A DNA stretch of 34,947 nucleotides. It comes from an uncultured Clostridia bacterium (GTDB taxonomy: Bacteria > Bacillota > Clostridia > TANB77 > CAG-508). Numbering within the stretch: the first letter of the stretch is position 1; each line of letters starts with the position of its first letter. The translations under genes and the position numbers were made by a program. Shown here piece by piece: positions 28,319 through 34,947 of the stretch. The stretch covers positions 1 through 34,947 of the forward strand of contig CANQZV010000007.1 in assembly GCA_947628425.1 (NCBI GenBank), read 5' to 3'. The notes below the pieces were generated by a model, which made no database searches, was not told the origin of the DNA, and worked only from the letters and a program-made list of their open reading frames with translations.

Positions 28319-29041
28319 TTATATAATTGGAGATTTACTAGGTGTTCCCGGTCTTCTAGGATATTGCTTTGGAGTACTTTTTACTTTTTTTATTAGTACA
28401 ATATTTCTTTTTATATCTGTATATGGTAAAACAAATTCTTCTACTTTTTCTATTTTTCCACCTAATGTAAAAATAGCCTTTTCAGCTTGAATTATTTCTT
28501 CATTTATATTGCTTCCCTTCATACAAATACAGTTTCCTCCCAATTTAACTGCAGGAAGCATATATTCTGCTAAAATATTCAAACACGCAACAGCTCTAGA
28601 TACAGCTATATCAAATTTTTCTCTATATTTACTGTTTTGAAATATTTCTTCCGCTCTTCCATGTAATGTAGATATATTATTTATGCTAATATTTGAAATA
28701 ATTTCATTCAATACTTTAATTCGTTTTTGTAAAGAATCAAACAATACCATTTCATTTTTATCATTAACAATTTGCAATGGTAACCCAGGAAATCCTGCTC
28801 CTGTACCAATATCTATAATTTTTTTATTATCTCCTATATATTTGTAAATTGTTAAACAATCTATAAAATGTTTATTTATAATATCTTCATCTTCTGTAAT
28901 AGACGTTAAGTTAATTTTCTTATTCCACTCGATTAATAAATTTTTATAATTATAAAATTTTTCTAATTTATTATCATTTAATTCAATAGATATACTATTA
29001 GCATATTTTTTTAATTTTTCTTTAAATTCTTCTTTTTTCAT
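28319..29041 (-). CDS. rsmG: 16S rRNA (guanine527-N7)-methyltransferase RsmG
   Basis: IIDIGTGAGFPGLPLQI, DIAVSRAVA, YPRRPGTPSKSPI. Confidence 0.95.
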   Translation of the reverse strand: MKKEEFKEKLKKYANSISIELNDNKLEKFYNYKNLLIEWNKKINLTSITEDEDIINKHFIDCLTIYKYIGDNKKIIDIGTGAGFPGLPLQIVNDKNEMVLFDSLQKRIKVLNEIISNISINNISTLHGRAEEIFQNSKYREKFDIAVSRAVACLNILAEYMLPAVKLGGNCICMKGSNINEEIIQAEKAIFTLGGKIEKVEEFVLPYTDIKRNIVLIKKVKSTPKQYPRRPGTPSKSPII

Positions 29042-29150
29042 TTATATTTCCTCTCTAAATATAAAAATTTTTATTAAAATTTTACTCCTAGTATAATTTA
29101 TAACTTCTAAAACATTGTTATATCTAAATGTTTATCACTTTTGTTTATCA

Positions 29151-31037
29151 CTAAACTGATTTTTTTGTTCTTTTCTGTTTTTCTAAATATATTAATAAAA
29201 CACTTATATCTGCAGGAGAAACTCCTGATATTCTTGATGCTTGACCAATAGAACTTGGTTTTATTTTATCTAATTTTTGTCTTGCTTCTAAACATAAACC
29301 TTCTATATTTGAATAACATATATCTTCATTCAATTTTTTTTCTTCTAATTTTTTAAATTTTTCTACTTGTTCATTTTGTAATTGAATATATCCTTCATAT
29401 TTTACTTGTATCTCTACTTCTTCACTTTCTTGTTTTGTTAATTTTGGTCTGTTTTTATCTATTTCAGCTAAATTTTTATAATTTAATTCACTTCTTTTCA
29501 ATAAATCTGCAATTTTTATTCCACCATTAATAGGTGATGAATTAATTCTTCTTAAAAATTGATTTACTTCTTCTGTTGGTTTTATTGTTGTAGTTTTTAA
29601 TCTTTCTATTTCATTTTTTATATTTTCTTTTTTGTTTATAAATTTTAAATATCTTTCTTTACTTATTAGCCCAATATCATACCCTTTTTGAGTTAATCTT
29701 AAGTCTGCATTGTCTTGTCTTAGCAATAGCCTATACTCTGCTCTTGAAGTCATCATTCTATATGGTTCGTTTGTTCCTTTTGTTACAATATCATCAATTA
29801 AAACACCTATATACCCATCCGCTCTATTTAAAATAAGAGGTTCTTTTTGTTTTATTTCTTGTGCTGCATTTATTCCTGCAATTAAGCCTTGGGCAGCAGC
29901 TTCTTCATAACCAGATGTACCATTTATTTGTCCAGCGAAAAACATACCTTTTATATTTTTTAATTCTAATGATAATTTTAATTGTGATGGATCTATACAA
30001 TCATATTCTATTGCATAAGCTGGTCTTGTAAACTCTGCTTTTTCAAGTCCAGGAATTGTTCTATACATTTCTATTTGAACATCTTCTGGCAAAGATGAAC
30101 TCATTCCTTGTATATACATTTCATTTGTATCTTTTCCAATAGGTTCAACAAATACTTGATGTCTAGGTTTATCGCTAAATCTTACAACTTTATCTTCAAT
30201 AGAAGGACAATATCTTGGACCTGTTCCTTCAATTTCTCCTGCATATAATGGAGAACGATGAAGATTTTTTCTTATAATTTCATGTGTTTTTTCGTTAGTA
30301 TATGTTAAATAACATGGCATTTGTTCTTTTGGTATAACTTCATTTTCAAAAGAAAACATTTCTATATCTTTATCCCCTTCTTGTAGTTCCATTTTTGAAA
30401 AATCAATAGAATTTTTATTAATTCTCGCAGGTGTACCAGTTTTAAATCTAACAATGTTAATACCTAATTTTTTTAAACAATTTGATAATTCATTTGCCGC
30501 AAATACACCATCTGGACCACTTTCGTAAGATACATTTCCTATAAATATTTTACCTTTTAAATATGTTCCTGTTGCCAAAATGACTGCTTTAATTTTATAT
30601 TTTGCTCCAATTTTAGTTTCTATAGCACATACTTTACCATCTTTTACTTCTATATTAGTTATTTCTGCTTGTTTTAAAAATAAATTTTCCTGGCTTTCTA
30701 ATGTGTTCTTCATTTTAATATGATACATTTTTCTATCTGCTTGTGCTCTTAACGAGTGTACAGCAGGTCCTTTTGATGTGTTTAACATTCTTAATTGTAT
30801 GTATGTTTTATCAATATTTTTTCCCATCTCACCACCAATCGCATCTATTTCTCTTACTAAATGACCTTTTGAAGATCCTCCTATATGTGGATTACATGGC
30901 ATATTTGCTACTGCCTCTAAGCTAATAGAAAATACTAAAGTTTTTAAACCTAAACGTGCACATGCCAAACCTGCTTCACAACCTGCATGTCCTGCTCCTA
31001 TTACTGCTACATCATACTCTCCAGCAAAATAGCTCAT
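29151..31037 (-). CDS. mnmG: tRNA uridine-5-carboxymethylaminomethyl modification enzyme MnmG (GidA)
   Basis: [62 protein letters not shown]. Confidence 0.97.
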   Translation of the reverse strand: MSYFAGEYDVAVIGAGHAGCEAGLACARLGLKTLVFSISLEAVANMPCNPHIGGSSKGHLVREIDAIGGEMGKNIDKTYIQLRMLNTSKGPAVHSLRAQADRKMYHIKMKNTLESQENLFLKQAEITNIEVKDGKVCAIETKIGAKYKIKAVILATGTYLKGKIFIGNVSYESGPDGVFAANELSNCLKKLGINIVRFKTGTPARINKNSIDFSKMELQEGDKDIEMFSFENEVIPKEQMPCYLTYTNEKTHEIIRKNLHRSPLYAGEIEGTGPRYCPSIEDKVVRFSDKPRHQVFVEPIGKDTNEMYIQGMSSSLPEDVQIEMYRTIPGLEKAEFTRPAYAIEYDCIDPSQLKLSLELKNIKGMFFAGQINGTSGYEEAAAQGLIAGINAAQEIKQKEPLILNRADGYIGVLIDDIVTKGTNEPYRMMTSRAEYRLLLRQDNADLRLTQKGYDIGLISKERYLKFINKKENIKNEIERLKTTTIKPTEEVNQFLRRINSSPINGGIKIADLLKRSELNYKNLAEIDKNRPKLTKQESEEVEIQVKYEGYIQLQNEQVEKFKKLEEKKLNEDICYSNIEGLCLEARQKLDKIKPSSIGQASRISGVSPADISVLLIYLEKQKRTKKSV

Positions 31038-31079
31038 TTTTTATTTCATCCTTTCATTTTATATAAATTCTTTGATTAT

Positions 31080-32447
31080 CTATTTCCCTAAACAAAATTT
31101 AGAAAAAATTTCATTTATAATATCTTCTGTTACATTTTCTCCTGTTATTTTATTTAATTCTTCTATTGCCTCTTTAAAATATATTGCTGTTATATCTATA
31201 GGAATAAATTCTTTAATAGTTTCTTTTATTTTTATTAAAGATTTTTTTGCATTTAATATTGCTTCTTTATGTCGCTGATTAGTTATTATAGAAGCGTTTT
31301 CTGCCTTTATCTCCCCTATATTAAATAACTCTTCCATTTTTTTATATAATTCATCTAAACCTTCTCTGGTTAATACTGATATTTCTATTATTGGCTTATT
31401 TATACTTTTTATTTTATTATTATTTATTAGTACTTTATTTTTTAAATCTGATTTGTTTAATAATATAATAGCATTTTTATTTTTTATAGTTTCTAAAATT
31501 TCTTCATCATCTTTTGTTAGTTCTTTTGTTATATCAAATATTGCAATAATTAGGTCTGCTTTTTTCAGTATATTTTTACTTTTATTAATTCCTATTTGTT
31601 CAATTTCATTTTCTGATTCTCTTATTCCTGCTGTATCAATTAATTTATAAAGAATACCATTAATAGTTATAAATTCTTCAATTGTATCTCTTGTTGTACC
31701 CTCTATATTAGTTACAATAGCTCTTTCTTCCTTTAAAATAGCATTTAATAAAGATGATTTTCCTACATTTGGTTTTCCTATAATTGCAACATTAATTCCG
31801 TCTCTTAATATTTTTCCTACCCCAAAACTTTTTTCTAATTTTTCTAATGCTTGTATAGATGTTTCTACTTCATCTAAAATTTGTTTATTCGTTTTTTCTT
31901 CTATGTCATATTCTGGATAATCTATGGAAGCCTCTATATCTGCTAAACAATTTAAAATTTTCTTTTTTATTTGAGTTAATTCTTTTGATAAAAATCCCTC
32001 TAACTGTGAAATTGCAATTTCTTGTTCTTTTTCTGTTTTTGAGTTAATTAAATCTATAACAGATTCAGCTTGAGATAAATCTATTCTACCATTTAAAAAA
32101 GCTCTTTTTGTAAATTCTCCTGGTTCGGCTAGTTTTGCACCATTATAAATGCATAAATTTAATATTTTATTTAATATAATTTGATTTCCGTGTGTATTTA
32201 TTTCACACATATTTTCCGTTGTATAGCTTTTAGGTTCTATAAAATAAGAAACTAAAACTTCATCAATTATATTATTTTTTTCATCAATTATATTTCCATA
32301 TTGCATTGTATAACCTTTTACTTTATATTTATTATTTTGAGGTTTAAATATTTTTTTTATTATTTCAAATGTATTTTTTCCACTCATTCTTACTATTCCA
32401 ATTCCAGCATTTCCTGGAGCTGTTGATATTGATACTATTGTACTCAT
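31080..32447 (-). CDS. mnmE: tRNA modification GTPase MnmE (TrmE)
   Basis: ISTAPGNAGIGIVRMSG, IGKPNVGKSSLLNAIL, C-terminal FCLGK. Confidence 0.97.
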   Translation of the reverse strand: MSTIVSISTAPGNAGIGIVRMSGKNTFEIIKKIFKPQNNKYKVKGYTMQYGNIIDEKNNIIDEVLVSYFIEPKSYTTENMCEINTHGNQIILNKILNLCIYNGAKLAEPGEFTKRAFLNGRIDLSQAESVIDLINSKTEKEQEIAISQLEGFLSKELTQIKKKILNCLADIEASIDYPEYDIEEKTNKQILDEVETSIQALEKLEKSFGVGKILRDGINVAIIGKPNVGKSSLLNAILKEERAIVTNIEGTTRDTIEEFITINGILYKLIDTAGIRESENEIEQIGINKSKNILKKADLIIAIFDITKELTKDDEEILETIKNKNAIILLNKSDLKNKVLINNNKIKSINKPIIEISVLTREGLDELYKKMEELFNIGEIKAENASIITNQRHKEAILNAKKSLIKIKETIKEFIPIDITAIYFKEAIEELNKITGENVTEDIINEIFSKFCLGK

Positions 32448-32617
32448 ATTCTTCCTCCCCTTTTATATTATATAATGTGTGCAAATATATTTTATATAAT
32501 AAAACATATTAAAATTCTTTATAAAAATAAAAAAGATCAAAAAGCAAACTATAAAATAATTAAAATATTTTAATTAAATTATAAAAATCTGACCTTTGAC
32601 CTCTGATTTTTATTATT

Positions 32618-33310
32618 TTATTTTTTTAATGATATAACAACTTTTCTATTTGGCTCTTCCCCTATACTCTCAGTAATTACTTTGCTATTATTTTGTAATT
32701 TACTATGAATAATTTTTCTTTCATATGCAGACATTGGTTCTAATACAATTTTCTTTTTAGTTTTAACTACTGTTTTTGCAACTTTTTCAGCTAATTCTTC
32801 CAATATTTTTTTTCTTTTTTCTCTATAACCTGAAATATTTAAAATTACTCTTACTTTTTCCTCTATTTCTTTATTTGCAATAGAACTTAAAAGTGTTTGT
32901 AAAGCATTTAAATTTTCTCCTCTATAACCTATTAAAAAATTTGTATTATTTCCTTCTATTGTAACATTAATATAATATTTATCATCTGATATACTATAAT
33001 TTAATTCTTCTGAAGAAACTTGTTTTAAAAATTTATCTAAGAATTTTTGTATATTATTAGTTGCCATTAAAATTGCTTCTTTAGACAATTCTTTCTTTTC
33101 TTTTATTATCTTTTTTTCATTACTTTTTTTTGTATCTTTTATTTTCATTTCTACCTTTACAATTCTTGGTTCTAATATACTAAAAAAGCTTCTTTTTTCT
33201 TCTTTTAAAATTGTAATTTCAACATCATCTTTTTTTAGTCCTAAGTCTTTTAATCCATTTTGAATTGCTTCTGTTGATGTTTTTCCTTCATATAAATGAA
33301 TTTCTTCCAT
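32618..33310 (-). CDS. jag: Jag/KhpB RNA-binding protein (Jag_N, KH, R3H)
   Basis: EGKTSTEAIQNGLKDLGL, LIGYRGENLNALQTL, PMSAYERKIIH...; position between mnmE and yidC. Confidence 0.92.
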   Translation of the reverse strand: MEEIHLYEGKTSTEAIQNGLKDLGLKKDDVEITILKEEKRSFFSILEPRIVKVEMKIKDTKKSNEKKIIKEKKELSKEAILMATNNIQKFLDKFLKQVSSEELNYSISDDKYYINVTIEGNNTNFLIGYRGENLNALQTLLSSIANKEIEEKVRVILNISGYREKRKKILEELAEKVAKTVVKTKKKIVLEPMSAYERKIIHSKLQNNSKVITESIGEEPNRKVVISLKK

Positions 33311-33315
33311 TATAA

Positions 33316-34131
33316 TTATTCCTCCTTTTCTTTAAACATTGTATTTAATATTATTCTTTCTAATATCATTAATAAATTATTAATTAACCAATATAATGCT
33401 AGTCCTAATGGTGCAATTAATGAAACAGAAACAGCCACGATTGGCATCATGTAACCCATAGTTTTATTCATATTTTGTAATGCTTCTAATTCATCAGATG
33501 TTTCTTCTTTATTATTATTCATATTGTTTGTTTTTTGCATGTTTAATGTTATTTTCATCGAAATAATAGATGAAATAACATATAAAATAGGAATAATAAA
33601 TACTTTATAATCTTTATAATCTGCACTTGGAACACTACTTAAATCTAAACCTAAAAAATTCATATTTAAATATACATTATTATCTTTTGAGCCCATTTCT
33701 TTTATAATTTGAACTTCTGGATATGTTGTTTTTGATATATTTAGTTGAGATTTATAGTTTTCTATAGTTTGCGTATCTACTTTTTTCATATAAGTTAATG
33801 GACTTCTTACTATATAAAATATAGATATTATTAATACAATTTGAATAATTGAACTTAAACAACCAGAAAAAGGAGACATATTCTCTCTTTTATACAAATT
33901 AATCATTTCTTGATTTAATCTTTCTGGATTATTTTTATATTTATCTTGTATTTCTTTTAATTCAATTTGCATTTTTGATGTTTTTTTCATTGTTCTTTGT
34001 TGCTTAATAGATACTGGTAATAATATAATTTTTATTAAAATTGTAAATAATATAATTGCTAAACCATAATTATTTACAAAAATATATATATAATTTAATA
34101 TATAACCTAAAATATTTGATATGGTTGACAT
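33316..34131 (-). CDS. yidC: YidC/Oxa1 membrane protein insertase
   Basis: NYGLAIILFTILIKIILLPVSIKQQRTMKKTSKMQ; LYWLINNLLMILERIILN. Confidence 0.93.
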   Translation of the reverse strand: MSTISNILGYILNYIYIFVNNYGLAIILFTILIKIILLPVSIKQQRTMKKTSKMQIELKEIQDKYKNNPERLNQEMINLYKRENMSPFSGCLSSIIQIVLIISIFYIVRSPLTYMKKVDTQTIENYKSQLNISKTTYPEVQIIKEMGSKDNNVYLNMNFLGLDLSSVPSADYKDYKVFIIPILYVISSIISMKITLNMQKTNNMNNNKEETSDELEALQNMNKTMGYMMPIVAVSVSLIAPLGLALYWLINNLLMILERIILNTMFKEKEE

Positions 34132-34142
34132 ATATTTTCCTC

Positions 34143-34361
34143 CTATTTTAGTGGATCATAACCACCTTTAGAAAAAGGATTACATTTTAAAAATCTTTTT
34201 ACGCTTAAAAATAATCCTTTAAAAAAGCCATATTTTTTAAAAGCTTGTTTTGCATATTGTGAACAAGTTGGATAAAATTTACATTCTATCCCATTCTTTT
34301 TAAAAAAAATAGATATATGTTTTTGATAAAAATTAATAATTAAAATTATTATTTTAGACAT
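34143..34361 (-). CDS. yidD: YidD membrane protein insertion efficiency factor
   Basis: CKFYPTCSQYAKQAFKKYGFFKG...CNPFSKGGYDPL. Confidence 0.95.
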   Translation of the reverse strand: MSKIIILIINFYQKHISIFFKKNGIECKFYPTCSQYAKQAFKKYGFFKGLFLSVKRFLKCNPFSKGGYDPLK

Positions 34362-34701
34362 TTTTATTTACATCCATTTCTTTTATTATTTTTAGCATAT
34401 CTTGCTGTATATTTTTATAAGTTGCCTCTTTTATATCTCTATTTTTTTTCCAAAGAAAAACCATACTTATTCCATTATTTATAATATTTTCTATATTTTT
34501 ATAATTTTCTCTAATTAATCTTTTTATTTTATTTCTTTTATTTGCCTTTGCTATTTTAGAACTAATTGCTATTCCTATAAAGTTTTTATTAGTATAATTT
34601 TTCATAAAAAAAAGTTCTATATTTTTTCCAGAAATATAATTTCCTTTATTTAATACTTTTCTAAATTCATAATTTTTTTTTAATGTTTCTGTTTTTTTCA
34701 T
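34354..34701 (-). CDS. rnpA: Ribonuclease P protein component
   Basis: LKKNYEFRKVLNKGNY...AISSKIAKANKRNKIKRLIRE. Start at MKKTE rather than the track's MICMKK. Confidence 0.92.
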   Translation of the reverse strand: MKKTETLKKNYEFRKVLNKGNYISGKNIELFFMKNYTNKNFIGIAISSKIAKANKRNKIKRLIRENYKNIENIINNGISMVFLWKKNRDIKEATYKNIQQDMLKIIKEMDVNKNV

Positions 34702-34728
34702 ACAAATCAACTCTTTTAATTATTACAA

Positions 34729-34754
34729 ACAGGACCACCAAATTGCGGTCCTGT
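34729..34754 (-). other. GC-rich hairpin between rpmH and rnpA
   Basis: ACAGGACC / GGTCCTGT stem directly downstream of the rpmH stop; no strong T tract. Confidence 0.6.
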
Positions 34755-34757
34755 AAT

Positions 34758-34892
34758 TTATGCTGTTAATTTTTTTCTTCCTTTTGCTCTTCTAGCTTTA
34801 ATAATATTTCTACCAGCTCTTGTTTTCATTCTTTTAAAAAAACCATGTTCTTTACTGTTTTGTCTCTTTTTTGGTTGAAATGTTCTTTTCAT
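34758..34892 (-). CDS. rpmH: 50S ribosomal protein L34
   Basis: Translated by eye: [44 protein letters not shown]. Too short for the ORF track. GGAGG RBS upstream. Confidence 0.96.
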   Translation of the reverse strand: MKRTFQPKKRQNSKEHGFFKRMKTRAGRNIIKARRAKGRKKLTA

Positions 34893-34947
34893 TTGCACGC
34901 ACCTCCAATATTATAATTTATTATCCTATATTTATTAGGTAATTTTT

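Noticed and set aside
29710-32047. Plus-strand ORFs 29710..29910, 30743..30925, 31072..31278, 31453..31650, 31859..32047
   Set aside because: Antisense to mnmG and mnmE.

Overview
AT-rich Firmicutes/Clostridia-type chromosomal segment. The right half is the conserved oriC-proximal block, all on the minus strand: rpmH-rnpA-yidD-yidC-jag-mnmE-mnmG-rsmG-parA-parB-DUF4446. dnaA and oriC probably lie just beyond the right edge. Two tRNA-Ser genes (UGA, GCU) follow, then an orphan membrane protein, a hemolysin III family gene, an AMP-binding ligase, a racemase / ATP-grasp / MurE-like cluster, and an arginase-family gene. The left part carries a truncated M14 peptidase remnant, desulfoferrodoxin, an orphan 61-aa gene with full expression signals, an HtrA protease, a frameshifted YkvI-like transporter, DUF5711, CvpA, LCP, a DacA-type carboxypeptidase, ComEA and a 1436-aa acyl-CoA dehydratase activase-type protein. 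The most unusual feature is the ~3.6 kb ORF-free interval 13763-17394. It contains a diverged tandem duplication (period ~1.73 kb) that resolves into four related modules (A1-B1-A2-B2). Each module has one DnaA-box-like 9-mer (TTTTCCACA or TTATCCACA), conserved motif islands at near-identical spacing, and potential hairpins, at least one with a compensatory base change. Very A/T-rich spacers containing long perfect hairpins separate the modules. I do not recognise this locus as a known element. No searches or folding were run; product calls come from motif recognition in the translations.
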